A DNA stretch of 64,000 nucleotides from Bacillus sp. S3. GTDB taxonomy: Bacteria; Bacillota; Bacilli; Bacillales; Cytobacillaceae. The position numbers and the translations under genes were made by a program. The DNA lies in assembly GCF_005154805.1 (NCBI RefSeq), contig NZ_CP039727.1:4089501-4153500 (forward strand), read 5' to 3'. The notes under the pieces were generated by a model, which did no database searches, had not been told where the DNA came from, and worked only from the letters and a program-made list of their open reading frames with translations. This document shows, piece by piece, positions 41,129 to 50,912 of this stretch. Numbering within the stretch: the first letter of the stretch is position 1; the number at the start of each line of letters is the position of its first letter.

Positions 41129-42358
41129 ATGAACGAAGGAAAGGTAATTAAACTTTACCGTGAAAAGGCCAACCTAACCCAAGAACAGTTGGGTAAAGGG
41201 ATATGCTCCGTCACCCATATAAGTAAAATTGAACGGGGACTAACAGAATATTCTCCCGAAATTACTTCACTTTTAGCACAACGCCTTGGAGTTGACATCC
41301 AATCGGAGCTACAGCGTCTTAATGGAGTTGAAGCACTCATTCAGGATATGGAAAATGCCTTGATTAAACAGAAGTTTGACGAAGTAGAAACTATTATTCC
41401 AAAACTATTTGATGTCCCTATTCTTGCTGTATCGAAATTTCAAATTCACTTTGACCTTCTGCTCGCCAGATACTACTGTTCCCAAGGGAACCCTCGAAAA
41501 GCCATGAAAATTCTTTCCGCCATCCAAAAGGATATGGATAAATTATCTTCCTATGAAAGTAATTTACTAAAACATGTTTTAGGAATCTATTACATAACCG
41601 AAAAGAAATATATTAATGCCATTGATTTATTAAAATCAATCAATCCCAATCAATATAGAAATTATGAATTTTACTATAATATGGCTTATTCCTATCATTC
41701 AATTAATTCAAAAGTACTGGCTTACTATTATGCCGAAAAGGCATTAACCTATTTTAAGGAAACAAATAATTTTAATAGAATCATTGATACAGAAACACTA
41801 ATGATCGTGCAAATTGGTGATAATGAGTATTTAAACTTTCAAGAGACGTTGGCGCAGTATCAGTCACTTCTTCAAACGTGTGATATATGTAATTTTATCG
41901 ATAAAAAAACAAAGCTTCTGTATAACTTTGCCTATAACCGGTACCTTCGCAAAGAATATTTGGAAGCGAACGAATTATATAAAGAAGCAATGCAGCTTTG
42001 TGAGAAGAATTCTCCCCTCTATTTCTGGTCATTTGAAGGATATATTCGCTGCGCCTATGAAGGTTCCTTGTTGGAAAAAGATAAATTGACAGAACTGGTT
42101 GCTGATGGAATGTTGTCGCTCACAAAAAATCCAACCGATCGGCTCAGTCATATATTGTTTACGATGTTAAACTATGAGATTGCGGAAAGTATTGAGCTGT
42201 ATACATTTATAGACGAAACTGCCCTGCCATTTTTCAAAGAAAATGAATTATTTTGGCTCGTTCAGCAGTATGAAAAACGGCTCTTTGTCCACTACTCCGA
42301 ATCAAGTCAATTGGAAAAAGCGCTGAAAGTAGCAGCTTCTCTATTAAAAATTTATTAA
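41129..42358 (+). CDS. XRE-family regulator with TPR domain (RRNPP type)
   Basis: A 409-residue protein. An N-terminal XRE helix-turn-helix (residues 5-62; LYREKANLTQEQLGKGICSVTHISKIERG) is followed by a long helical region of tetratricopeptide-like repeats (about 90-405), for example NYEFYYNMAYSYHSINSKVLAYYYAEKAL. This is the build of NprR/PlcR-type quorum regulators, which are controlled by imported peptides. No short secreted peptide gene follows it, unlike NprR-NprX or PlcR-PapR, so the ligand is unknown. Its position between the I9-like gene and the subtilase gene suggests that it may control extracellular proteolysis. AGGAAGG precedes ATG. Confidence 0.8.
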   Translation: MNEGKVIKLYREKANLTQEQLGKGICSVTHISKIERGLTEYSPEITSLLAQRLGVDIQSELQRLNGVEALIQDMENALIKQKFDEVETIIPKLFDVPILAVSKFQIHFDLLLARYYCSQGNPRKAMKILSAIQKDMDKLSSYESNLLKHVLGIYYITEKKYINAIDLLKSINPNQYRNYEFYYNMAYSYHSINSKVLAYYYAEKALTYFKETNNFNRIIDTETLMIVQIGDNEYLNFQETLAQYQSLLQTCDICNFIDKKTKLLYNFAYNRYLRKEYLEANELYKEAMQLCEKNSPLYFWSFEGYIRCAYEGSLLEKDKLTELVADGMLSLTKNPTDRLSHILFTMLNYEIAESIELYTFIDETALPFFKENELFWLVQQYEKRLFVHYSESSQLEKALKVAASLLKIY

Positions 42359-42449
42359 ATTTACGTATAGAAATCAATTCATCATTATCATAACTTGATA
42401 GTTGATAGATTGTAAATTGGGGTAATTTTTCAGCCGCCTGAAAGAGAAA

Positions 42450-42489
42450 GAAAACACTTGAAATTAGTTTAAACGATTCAAGTGTTTTC
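42450..42489. terminator. Bidirectional terminator between regulator and subtilase
   Basis: A perfect 13-bp stem GAAAACACTTGAA/TTCAAGTGTTTTC between convergent genes. Confidence 0.85.
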
Positions 42490-42500
42490 TCTTATGGTTG

Positions 42501-45500
42501 TTATTGACGAATCCCCAGTTCAGCGAGAATCTTTTCTAATGTTTTTCCGCTTGCGTTTTTCTTTGGCACAGGAGCATTTTCAACATCCTCGTTTTGCTTC
42601 AGGTAGTTATTCTGGATAAATGCCATATCCTTTTCATCCACTACCCCGTCAAAGTTGATATCTGCTGCCCGATCATTGGTTTTCCATGCCTTTTGAACGG
42701 CGAGCGCATCCAAGACATCAATCACACCATCCTGGTTCACTTCACCGGCTGTCAGATTGGTAAGATACAAATTGAAGTCATTTCCATACGCAATGCCGCC
42801 TTTGACAATACTGACCGGTACTTCAACCTTCGTCAAGAAATGACCCGGGACCTTCATTTCAACGGTGTAAGGTACCTTGGACAATGGCAATTTATCAATG
42901 GTGAATTTACCATATGGGCTAATGGAAGATGTGCCGTCGTACACCTTACCGTTTGAATCCATCAACTTGACTGAGCCTCCGACCTTGGTCCAGTCCTTTT
43001 GGCCAAGGTATCCGCCCCACTCCGGGTCACCGACATAGAATCCCTCTGGGCCGATTGTACCCTCTAACTTTGAAAATTGCGGGTTAATTTTAAACGTAAA
43101 TGGGGCATTGATAACCTGGATCGTTTGATCATTTCCACCCGTTACAACAACAGTCGGGTTGATGTAATCGCCTGTGGTAAATTTATCATCCGATACTTTG
43201 ATGGTAACTTCGACAACTTTCTTGTGATCGAATGCACCGCTAGGTTGAGTAAATTGGACAGTTACTTGATTATCCTTCAACTCAATCTTTGCCTTATCAA
43301 CAAAAGTCTCCGCAAGCTTAGCGTCTATAAGCTCTATATTCTTGGATCCATAAATGTCGGTAAAGTTCCATTTTGCTTGAGTAATATCCTCTAGGTTATC
43401 CAGCATGATTGCTGCTTTGAACGTATCACCTGTCTTGACTTCGGTTGTCTCACTTGTCGGATACGTAACTGGTGTTCCTTCTTTCACAAAGTTATATCTC
43501 TTACTGATTTTATTTCCAGCGATATTATAGCCTTCCATGTCAAAATACAGCGGCTTTTCAGATTTATTCATGGCAACTTCCTCAATAAACCTTCCGTCTT
43601 TATCCATATAAATTGGCATCGACGGGAAGCCCCATGTGCCCCAATAATACACCATATAGTTCGAGGATTGGTCGTAATTTAAACCGTATTTCTTCACCTC
43701 GTCGACAATCGGATCAGTGATTTTAATGTCAAACGGGTAGGTTTGCTGCCCCGGCTTAAATTCAATAAATGGCGAGTTTCCATCTAATGAGCTTTCAAAA
43801 TTTGGTTTATTGAGATAGATCCATAAATGTCTGGTTTCTGTAAATACCTTTCCGGATAGGCCGGTCGCGATGAATTTAATTTGGTAATGTCCTTCTTGAG
43901 CATAGCTATACTTTGAAGAAATAGGCTTCTTAGCATCGCCGGTAAATTTATAGTAAAGCCCATTGAAGAACGTTAATCCATAAGTAATATCTTCGTAAGC
44001 ACCATTCAGGTTTGCCGTACCGATCAGCCCCAGGTCATTTCCCTTCTCATCCTGCAGGACAACATCCAATTTTTCCATTGGCGCTTTCATGTTGAACTGA
44101 GCGTAGACATAGGGCTCCCTGAAAAAGTCCAATGGTTCCTCGTTTAAATAACCTGGAGAAAAAACAGGGTTATCGATCTCCACTTTATTGAGTCCTTCTT
44201 TTAATAAGCAGAAGCTATACGGGATCCTGTACTGCTCAGCAGAATTCTCCGTATTGGTTAGCGTAATATAGCCTGTATAGTAGCCTTCTTTTGCTTTCTT
44301 GTGGACACGCAGGCTGGCGGATATTTTTTTCTCTTCATTGCCCTTGACAGTAATGTTATTGGTAATGTCAATTGACATGCCATTCTGCATCAAGCTGTTG
44401 GAACCTTTTCCTTCAGTAACATTCATGGTGAACGTCTTTTTCATTTTTTCATTGTTTTTTACTTTAATAGATTTGGTGATGTGAAGGTTTTTATCCACTA
44501 ATTCATGATCAAAGCTAAGGCCTCCAGTTAAGGACTTCACTGCGACCAGATTTTCCGCACCGGGAATAAGCGTTTTGTCGAGAACTTGGAAGCTTGCTCC
44601 ATTGTGGACAGCCTTATATGGATTAATTCTTCCCGCGCCCACTTCAAACACATTGTAGTCCCCGTTCAGCGGATCGGCTGTATTCATAACGACCGTTTTA
44701 ATATCCTCCGGCATTAGTTTCGGATTAGCCTGCAGCATTAAGGCCGCAACCCCTGCTGTAAATGGTGTCGCCATTGATGTTCCAGAATAGCGTGAATAAG
44801 CAAATTGATAGTTTCCTTGATCATTGGGATTGACCATAAAGGATGGCACAGTCGAAAGAACACTGACACCCGGCGCAACTACTTCCGGCTTCATTCCGTA
44901 CGTTTGTCTGGCTGGTCCCCGTGAACTAAAGTCTGCGAGACGATCCCCGTCCGTTTGGCTAACTCCATAACCAGAGAAAGTAAAGTCCTTCTGCCCCGCT
45001 TGAAGCTGTGCTTTTATCTTTTCCCCAGCATCCTTCGTCACAGAGAGGGTTGGGATAAATGTGGTTGATTCACCAAGATTGGCATTAATTTGTCCGTCCA
45101 CATTGTTAGATAAAAGAACAGCGGCAGCGCCTTTTTGTTTGGCAAGGGTGACCTTATCGTTCAAAGGAATGTCTCCGCGGGCAATCAGCGCTATTTTTCC
45201 TTGCACATCTTTACCATTATAGTCGGCATTCGCTCCAATGCCGACATCGACAACCTCATATGACTTTCCATCAAGGTCATTTAATTTGTCGGTATAATTG
45301 CGTGCCATACTGACAAGCTCAACACCGGATTCACTGCCGATTTGGCCTTTAAAAGTAGAAACCGCCATTGGAACATCGCTTGCTCCAATCGTTAAGGCAA
45401 GCGCGGCTGCTCCAGGTGAACCTAACGTATATTCATTTGGACCTGAATTACCCGCCGCAACTACGGCAGTAACCCCGCTTAGTACAGCATTATTGACAAC

Positions 45501-46577
45501 TGTACTTGTTGGGTAATAAGGGTCGTTTATGCCTGAACCTAATGAAAGATTGATAATATCCATCCCATCTTCAACCGCTTTTTCAACTGCGGCCATGATA
45601 TTGTTAGCAGTTCCAGTCCCATAAGGGCCAAGAACACGATAACCATATAAATCGACCTCAGGCGCCACACCCTTAACAGAAATATCTTTATTTGTTCCCT
45701 GTCCGGCTATCGTTCCAGAGACATGTGTTCCGTGTGAAGTGTAATAAGTTGAACCGTTGGAAACTTCCGGGTACTTCGTCTTTTTCCAATCCCCATACGT
45801 TGTCTCCATTGGGTCATTATCGTTATCAACGAAGTCATATCCACCCTTGTAGACCTTCATTAAGTCAGGGTGGTTGTAATCGATGCCCGTATCAATTACT
45901 CCAACTTTCACGCCTTTCCCTGTTATTCCCTCATCATGGAGCTTGTCCACCTTTAAATGAGATAAACTTTCCACTGCTGTACCTGGTGTGGAACCTGCTT
46001 TTTCTCCATCCCCCTCAGGAAGAATCGGATCAACCTTGTACGTTTCATTTTTATAAACAGCTTTTACGACATCAGATTTTAATAGATTTGCCACCTGATT
46101 AGCCGGCAATTTCATCGCTACGCCATTGTAAACCGTTTTATAACTGGAAGTGACCGTGTGATTGATTTGTCTGCCCTTTATGTTACCGGCTGGAAGAATC
46201 GATTGAATATCCTTTTTAAATTGTTCGTGTTCCTTTGCTACCTGCTCATCCGCTTTCTTTTGCGATAGTTTATTTCCTTTTACTTCCGCATCAAGTACGG
46301 CAATCTTGCCCGGCTTTGCGTGGAATTGAACGATAACATCCAACTCCTCCTCTTTGTTTAATTCCTGTTTGTTGAATCCCTGCAGACCTGTTTGTTCTGT
46401 CAGTTCCAACTGCTTTAATGCATTTCTTTGTTCCGGTGTAAGTTCGGCAAGAATAGATTCTGCTTTTGAATTGGCCGCTGATACTTTCGGTGTTAATGTG
46501 AAGTTCGTTGATGACAGGATTAGACCTGCCGATAGAGAAATAACGGCAGCTTGTTTAAAGAATGTCTTCTTTTTCAT
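42501..46577 (-). CDS. Large secreted subtilisin-like serine protease (Vpr-like) with C-terminal dockerin-type repeats
   Basis: A 1358-residue protein. A signal peptide ends near residue 34 (PKVSAA). An I9 propeptide spans about 75-185, then the S8 catalytic domain with Asp in VGVIDTGIDYNHPDL, His in SHGTHVSGTIAG and Ser in YSGTSMATPFTAGVAAL. A PA insert (about 435-540; GKIALIARGDIPLNDK) lies inside it, as in Vpr. Fn3-like and other beta domains follow, and finally two calcium-loop repeats (VNQDGVIDVLDALAVQKAW, INFDGVVDEKDMAFIQNNY) of dockerin type I. It degrades extracellular protein; the dockerin-like tail could tether it to a partner. It has its own terminator and upstream region. Confidence 0.9.
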   Translation of the reverse strand: MKKKTFFKQAAVISLSAGLILSSTNFTLTPKVSAANSKAESILAELTPEQRNALKQLELTEQTGLQGFNKQELNKEEELDVIVQFHAKPGKIAVLDAEVKGNKLSQKKADEQVAKEHEQFKKDIQSILPAGNIKGRQINHTVTSSYKTVYNGVAMKLPANQVANLLKSDVVKAVYKNETYKVDPILPEGDGEKAGSTPGTAVESLSHLKVDKLHDEGITGKGVKVGVIDTGIDYNHPDLMKVYKGGYDFVDNDNDPMETTYGDWKKTKYPEVSNGSTYYTSHGTHVSGTIAGQGTNKDISVKGVAPEVDLYGYRVLGPYGTGTANNIMAAVEKAVEDGMDIINLSLGSGINDPYYPTSTVVNNAVLSGVTAVVAAGNSGPNEYTLGSPGAAALALTIGASDVPMAVSTFKGQIGSESGVELVSMARNYTDKLNDLDGKSYEVVDVGIGANADYNGKDVQGKIALIARGDIPLNDKVTLAKQKGAAAVLLSNNVDGQINANLGESTTFIPTLSVTKDAGEKIKAQLQAGQKDFTFSGYGVSQTDGDRLADFSSRGPARQTYGMKPEVVAPGVSVLSTVPSFMVNPNDQGNYQFAYSRYSGTSMATPFTAGVAALMLQANPKLMPEDIKTVVMNTADPLNGDYNVFEVGAGRINPYKAVHNGASFQVLDKTLIPGAENLVAVKSLTGGLSFDHELVDKNLHITKSIKVKNNEKMKKTFTMNVTEGKGSNSLMQNGMSIDITNNITVKGNEEKKISASLRVHKKAKEGYYTGYITLTNTENSAEQYRIPYSFCLLKEGLNKVEIDNPVFSPGYLNEEPLDFFREPYVYAQFNMKAPMEKLDVVLQDEKGNDLGLIGTANLNGAYEDITYGLTFFNGLYYKFTGDAKKPISSKYSYAQEGHYQIKFIATGLSGKVFTETRHLWIYLNKPNFESSLDGNSPFIEFKPGQQTYPFDIKITDPIVDEVKKYGLNYDQSSNYMVYYWGTWGFPSMPIYMDKDGRFIEEVAMNKSEKPLYFDMEGYNIAGNKISKRYNFVKEGTPVTYPTSETTEVKTGDTFKAAIMLDNLEDITQAKWNFTDIYGSKNIELIDAKLAETFVDKAKIELKDNQVTVQFTQPSGAFDHKKVVEVTIKVSDDKFTTGDYINPTVVVTGGNDQTIQVINAPFTFKINPQFSKLEGTIGPEGFYVGDPEWGGYLGQKDWTKVGGSVKLMDSNGKVYDGTSSISPYGKFTIDKLPLSKVPYTVEMKVPGHFLTKVEVPVSIVKGGIAYGNDFNLYLTNLTAGEVNQDGVIDVLDALAVQKAWKTNDRAADINFDGVVDEKDMAFIQNNYLKQNEDVENAPVPKKNASGKTLEKILAELGIRQ

Positions 46578-47052
46578 AATCTCCCTACTTTCATCATTTT
46601 TTTAAAAAAATATGTAGTTCCTCCTTTTCTATTGAAATAGATTAAAGAGTAGCCTAATCCTATTATATTAATTTTATGAATATTCAACTATTGGGGTTAT
46701 TGAAGCAGATAAAATGGTGTAAGAAGTCGGGGGGATATCTAAAATTAACAAATTTAGGGATAAAACAGGGTATATTAGGCTTATTGGATAGAGTTTGACC
46801 ACCCCAATTAGCTTTTTTTTCAGAAAAAATTACCCCAAATGGGAAAGAACCGTAATGGATTTTTTCCAAAAATAAAAAGAACCGCATAGTCATTAGACTC
46901 ATGCGGCTAAAAATCAGGCTGATAGTCCCAAAAAAAGGGTTAGTTCCCCCTCCACGATCATGCAACAGGGGACTCCTGGGTAAGTAATGACGATCCCTAG
47001 TATTACTAGAAAAGAAAATCGCATTTGAAAATACCTTTTTTCAAATATAAAA
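46578..47052. other. Intergenic region between subtilase and ssrA, no gene supported
   Basis: Contains the upstream region of the protease gene and a second hairpin at 46880-46906 (CCGCATAGTC/GACT-CATGCGG, with TTTTTATTTTT on the minus strand) that would end transcripts coming from ssrA. A 93-codon minus frame (46684-46965) has no ribosome-binding site or family features and is not called. Confidence 0.5.
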
Positions 47053-47079
47053 AAGACCAGCATTTTATCTGCTGATCTT
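47053..47079 (-). terminator. Terminator of ssrA
   Basis: Minus-strand stem AAGATCAGCA/TGCTGGTCTT followed by TTTTTATATTT, 16 bases past the tmRNA 3' end. Confidence 0.85.
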
Positions 47080-47095
47080 GTTATCCACCTATGTA

Positions 47096-47736
47096 TGGTG
47101 GAGACGGCGGGACGTGCGTTTCCATGCTTTCGTCATGGCACTGACTATATCTTGAACCTGCTATTCAAATAGGTCCCTCGGCGTCTTATGCGAATCATAA
47201 ATTTACCTCTGTAGGTATGGAATTCGCATCCTAGTACTACCAAATAAATTATGGCAGCCTATAAGTCGATACACGGCTGTTGGATTACTCCACATACCGC
47301 TCGGCATTGCCCTATCACTAATTAAAGTGACTTAGGTTTCACCGATAAAGCCGAATTTTCACTTGTATGTTACCATACAAGGCGACTAATACTTAATCGA
47401 ACCCGCGTCCAAAGATATCGCCACTTAAGCTTCTACGAGTGTAGTCGATATATTGGTGTTTCGCTGAGCCTTTTGCCTATCGACCGGCGTCCGGTCAGCT
47501 AGCCTGGTTGCTCTCTTCCTTCATCCTCAGGCGGTGGAATCCGGCGTAGCCTACTTAGAGTGAGTCCGCTACCCTACCACATAGGCGATGGAGGGGCGAA
47601 CAGCTATGCAGTATTAAGCTGCGAAAGCTAAGTTGTTGTTAGTTTTGCCAGTTATGGCTTTGACGTTTTAACGAGGCCGATCCCCTCGACTCGCCACCTA
47701 AGCTCAAACTACCCCTGTCGAATCCGTAGCGTCCCC
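47096..47736 (-). ncRNA. ssrA: tmRNA (ssrA), split by a group I intron in the T-loop
   Basis: The 5' exon (47396-47736, 341 nt) starts GGGGACG and the 3' exon (47096-47112, 17 nt) ends CGTCTCCACCA; these ends form a 7-bp acceptor stem. The encoded CCA is at 47096-47098. Joining the exons restores a T-arm GCGGG-TTCGATT-CCCGC. The tag reading frame (47614-47649) specifies, after the charged alanine, GKTNNNLAFAA and stop, similar in form to Bacillus tags. The mature length would be 358 nt, normal for Bacillus. tmRNA rescues stalled ribosomes together with SmpB, encoded directly upstream. Confidence 0.95.
47113..47395 (-). mobile_element. Group I intron (283 nt, no ORF) inserted in the tmRNA T-loop
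   Basis: Evidence for a group I intron: the 5' exon ends in U and the intron ends in G. P1 forms as exon CGAU plus intron UAAGUAUUAGUCG, with the expected U-G pair at the splice site. There is an exact S element AAGATATAGTC near 47145-47155, with GACTTAT upstream able to form P7. Hairpins TTGTATG-GTAA-CATACAA, CTGCCA/TGGTAG and ATGCGAAT/ATTCGCAT fit peripheral stems, and CCATG/CATGG can form a P9 stem close to the end. No homing endonuclease gene is present. The insertion point is between T-loop bases 6 and 7 of the restored tmRNA. Confidence 0.9.
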
Positions 47737-47817
47737 ATTATAAAAATGAAGCTAGACTAGGAAAGCTCAAGATTGTTTTGAGCAAAAGTTTCTGCCGCAT
47801 ATCTTAGCGACAAACTT

Positions 47818-47845
47818 ATTATAACACACTTACAGCAAATTTCAA
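47818..47845 (-). promoter_or_regulatory. SigA-type promoter of ssrA
   Basis: Minus strand TTGAAA (47840-47845), 16-bp spacer, TATAAT (47818-47823), about 75 nt upstream of the mature tmRNA 5' end. The intervening leader contains a GCTCAA/TTGAGC hairpin. Confidence 0.75.
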
Positions 47846-47892
47846 TTGTAAGTATTTGTAAGATGCGTTTTGTTGTTGTTCAAAAAGCAAGC

Positions 47893-48360
47893 TTACATCT
47901 TTTGACGTTCGCGGAAAGCTCTTTCGACTTCGCGCTTTGCTTCTTTTTGCTTTAAGGATTCACGCTTGTCATAATTCTTTTTACCCTTTGCCAGGCCAAT
48001 TAAAACCTTACAGAAGCCATTTTTTAAATAAAGCTTTAAGGGAATAAGGGCGTATCCTGCCTCTTTCGTTTCTCCAAGGAGTTTACTGATTTCACGTTTA
48101 TGAAGTAATAATTTACGTGTTCGTAATGGGTCATGATTAAAAATGTTGCCCTGTTCATACGGACTGACATGCATTCCAAACAGAATCGCTTCCCCATTTT
48201 GAATTCGCGCATAGGCATCCTTGAGATTCACCTTTCCCGCACGAATTGATTTGATTTCTGTTCCTTGCAATACAATCCCGGCCTCATACGTTTCTTCAAT
48301 AAAATAGTCATGATAAGCCTTTTTGTTTTGAGCGACTACTTTTCCAACACCTTTTGGCAT
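47893..48360 (-). CDS. smpB: SsrA-binding protein SmpB
   Basis: A 155-residue RNA-binding protein (B. subtilis: 156) needed for tmRNA function in trans-translation. It has the OB-fold core with [40 protein letters not shown] and the basic C-terminal tail [16 protein letters not shown] that acts in the ribosomal mRNA channel. The start is ATG 48360, with GAGGTG upstream; the GTG three codons earlier lies within that site. Its RNA partner ssrA follows. Confidence 0.97.
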   Translation of the reverse strand: MPKGVGKVVAQNKKAYHDYFIEETYEAGIVLQGTEIKSIRAGKVNLKDAYARIQNGEAILFGMHVSPYEQGNIFNHDPLRTRKLLLHKREISKLLGETKEAGYALIPLKLYLKNGFCKVLIGLAKGKKNYDKRESLKQKEAKREVERAFRERQKM

Positions 48361-48418
48361 ATTTTTCACCTCAATCTATAGTTTTATTTTAACAAAAAAA
48401 ACAAGTCGCTACAATTAA

Positions 48419-48481
48419 GAAAAAGCGAAAGCGCCCGTTTAGCGAAGTCTACTAGCCGCTGGGCGCTGGAGCTGGACAATT
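48419..48481. repeat. 63-bp internally deleted copy of the 18196-18349 repeat
   Basis: Starts AAGCGAAAGCGCCCGTTTAGCG and ends TAGCCGCTGGGCGCTGGAGCTGGACAATT-like, that is, the two ends of the long copy without the central part of about 85 bp. It lies between rnr and smpB and can form one GCGCCC/GGGCGC hairpin. Confidence 0.7.
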
Positions 48482-48484
48482 GAA

Positions 48485-48512
48485 AGGGAGCCAACATTTC
48501 GGAAGGCTCCCT
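48485..48512 (-). terminator. Terminator after rnr
   Basis: Stem AGGGAGCC/GGCTCCCT with a short U-rich tail on the minus strand, 9 bases past the rnr stop. It implies that smpB has its own promoter or depends on read-through. Confidence 0.7.
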
Positions 48513-48520
48513 CTCAGCAA

Positions 48521-50887
48521 CTACTTATTTCGCCGTTTCGTACTCTTTGATTTAGGCACGTTATCGTAAAATTTACGTTTCTTCTTCGGCTTTTTTCCTT
48601 GAGTGTCTCCGGAATCAGACTTTTGATTACGGCTTCCATTCCGGCCTTGATCACGGTCACCCTTCTGTTTATTGCGTCGAGGCTTATCAGTATCGCTGCG
48701 GGTTTTAAAAATTTTCGGTGTCTCCGAACGTTCCCTGCGAGGCGTTCCTTTCATGCCGACGATTTCAAAATCAATCGCGCGTTCATCTTTATTGACTTTT
48801 ACCACGCGGACCGTGATTTCATCACCAATTCGGAACACATTCCCTGTCCGCTCGCCAATCATTGCAAAGTGGCGTTCATCAAAACGGTAATAATCATCGG
48901 TCATATAGCTGACGTGAACTAGGCCTTCAATGGTATTCGGCAGCTCGACAAACATTCCAAAGTTGGTAACCGAACTGATGATGCCATCATACTCAACGCC
49001 AATTTTATCTTCCATGTATTCCGCTTTCTTCAACTCATCTGTTTCCCGTTCTGCGTCAACGGCACGGCGCTCCATTTTTGATGAATGCTGGGCAATTTCC
49101 GGCAATCGGGCGTTCCATTTTTCCTGTGTCGCTTCATCCAGCTTTCCTTCAATTAGATACGTACGGATTAAGCGGTGGACGATCGTATCCGGATAGCGGC
49201 GAATCGGCGAAGTGAAATGGGTATAGAATTCGGTAGATAAGCCGAAGTGTCCAAGACTTTCAGGGTCATATTTTGCCTGCTGCATCGACCGCAGCATGAC
49301 GGTTGAAATCACCATCTCTTCTGGCTTTCCTTGCACCTCTTCGATAATTTCCTGAAGCGCTCTTGGGTGCACATCATTGGCAGTCCCTCTTACAATATAA
49401 CCAAAGTTCGTGATAAATTCGAAAAATCTTCGTAATTTATCTTCCTTCGGATCCTCATGGATACGGTAAATGAACGGTACATCGAGCCAGTGAAAATGTT
49501 CCGCAACCGTTTCATTTGCCGCGAGCATGAATTCTTCAATTAAACGCTCTGCTACAGACCGTTCACGCAGAACAACATCTGTCGGCTTGCTTTCCTCATC
49601 CACCAACACCTTTGATTCTTTAAAATCAAAGTCGATGGCGCCGCGCTTCATCCGTTTGTTGCGGAGGATGGCAGCAAGTTCTTCCATCAATTCAAACATC
49701 GGCACAAGTGGTTCGTAGCGTCCGCGTGTTTCCTCATCTTTTTCAACAAGAATCAGATTCACATCATGGTAGGTCATCCGCTCGGTTGTTTTGATGACAC
49801 TTTGAAAAATTTCATGGGAAACAACGGCGCCCTCATCTGAAATTTCCATTTCACATGATAAAACAAGCCGGTCCACCTTCGGATTCAATGAACAAATCCC
49901 GTTCGAGAGGCGATGAGGAATCATCGGAATCACTCGGTCTACTAAATACACACTTGTTGCCCGTTGCTCTGCTTCAAGGTCGATTGGCGTTCCTTCTTTT
50001 ACATAATAACTGACATCTGCGATATGAACGCCAAGTTTATAGTTGCCGTTCTCAAGCTTTGTGACGGTTACCGCATCATCAAGGTCCTTCGCATCGGCCC
50101 CGTCAATGGTGACAATCGTTTCATTCCGCAAGTCGCGGCGATTGGTCAATTCACTTTCATCAATCGTTTCAGGTGTGTCATTTGCCTGTTTAAGCACCTC
50201 ATCAGGGAAGGCCATTGGCAGGCCGTGCTTATGTATGACAGAAAGAATATCCACTCCTGGGTCATTTTTATGCCCCAATATCGTTATGACTTCTCCTTCC
50301 GCACTCTTTCGCCCTTCAGGGTACGTGACAAGCTTCACGACCACCTTATGTCCCTCCACTGCTCCTTTAGAAGCGGCTTTTGGAATAAAAATATCACTGG
50401 CAAATTTCTTGTCATCTGGAATCACAAAGCCAAAGCTCTTGCTTTCAACGTATGTTCCGACGACTTGCTGTACACCGCGTTCAATGATACGGACGATGGT
50501 TCCTTCGCGGCGCTGTCCGGAGGTTTCTGATGAAATACGGGCTAACACGGTGTCTCCATGCATCGCGGTGTTTGTTTCATTCGGCGGGATAAAAATATCA
50601 TCCATCCCCGGCTCATCAGGAACCACAAAGGCAAAGCCTTTCGCATGGCCGATAAGCTTTCCGCGAATTAAGTTCATTTTTTGCGGCAGACCGTAACGAT
50701 TGCTGCGGGTCCGAACGACGAGACCCTTTTCTTCCATTTGTACAAGGGCTTTGACAAACTCTTTGAAATCACTGGAGTCCTGAATGCCAAATGCCTCCTC
50801 CAGCTCCTGAACCGTCAATGGCTTGTAGGCCTCATCCCTCATATATTGCAAAAGCCTGTCAATGTGCTTTTGTATGTTGTCTTCCAA
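48521..50887 (-). CDS. rnr: Ribonuclease R
   Basis: A 788-residue 3'-5' exoribonuclease. In order: an N-terminal winged helix (about 10-65), two cold-shock domains (about 70-230), the RNB catalytic domain with [16 protein letters not shown] (metal-binding aspartates near residues 280-290), the [10 protein letters not shown] segment and an S1 domain (about 640-715). A Lys/Arg-rich tail follows. It degrades structured RNA and works with tmRNA-SmpB on defective mRNA; the gene order secG-est-rnr-smpB-ssrA is conserved in Bacillus. TTG 50887 is the start, with AAGGAGGGA upstream. Confidence 0.96.
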   Translation of the reverse strand: MEDNIQKHIDRLLQYMRDEAYKPLTVQELEEAFGIQDSSDFKEFVKALVQMEEKGLVVRTRSNRYGLPQKMNLIRGKLIGHAKGFAFVVPDEPGMDDIFIPPNETNTAMHGDTVLARISSETSGQRREGTIVRIIERGVQQVVGTYVESKSFGFVIPDDKKFASDIFIPKAASKGAVEGHKVVVKLVTYPEGRKSAEGEVITILGHKNDPGVDILSVIHKHGLPMAFPDEVLKQANDTPETIDESELTNRRDLRNETIVTIDGADAKDLDDAVTVTKLENGNYKLGVHIADVSYYVKEGTPIDLEAEQRATSVYLVDRVIPMIPHRLSNGICSLNPKVDRLVLSCEMEISDEGAVVSHEIFQSVIKTTERMTYHDVNLILVEKDEETRGRYEPLVPMFELMEELAAILRNKRMKRGAIDFDFKESKVLVDEESKPTDVVLRERSVAERLIEEFMLAANETVAEHFHWLDVPFIYRIHEDPKEDKLRRFFEFITNFGYIVRGTANDVHPRALQEIIEEVQGKPEEMVISTVMLRSMQQAKYDPESLGHFGLSTEFYTHFTSPIRRYPDTIVHRLIRTYLIEGKLDEATQEKWNARLPEIAQHSSKMERRAVDAERETDELKKAEYMEDKIGVEYDGIISSVTNFGMFVELPNTIEGLVHVSYMTDDYYRFDERHFAMIGERTGNVFRIGDEITVRVVKVNKDERAIDFEIVGMKGTPRRERSETPKIFKTRSDTDKPRRNKQKGDRDQGRNGSRNQKSDSGDTQGKKPKKKRKFYDNVPKSKSTKRRNK

Positions 50888-50912
50888 ACAAATCCCTCCT
50901 TAAGGGGTTTTA

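Noticed and set aside
46684..46965. 93-codon minus-strand ORF between the subtilase and ssrA
   Set aside because: No ribosome-binding site, odd composition, overlaps a terminator hairpin, and shows no family feature.
47096..47736. Circularly permuted (two-piece) tmRNA as an explanation for the split ends
   Set aside because: The exons are in normal 5'-3' order and the intervening sequence has group I intron signals; permuted tmRNAs have the acceptor halves in reversed order.
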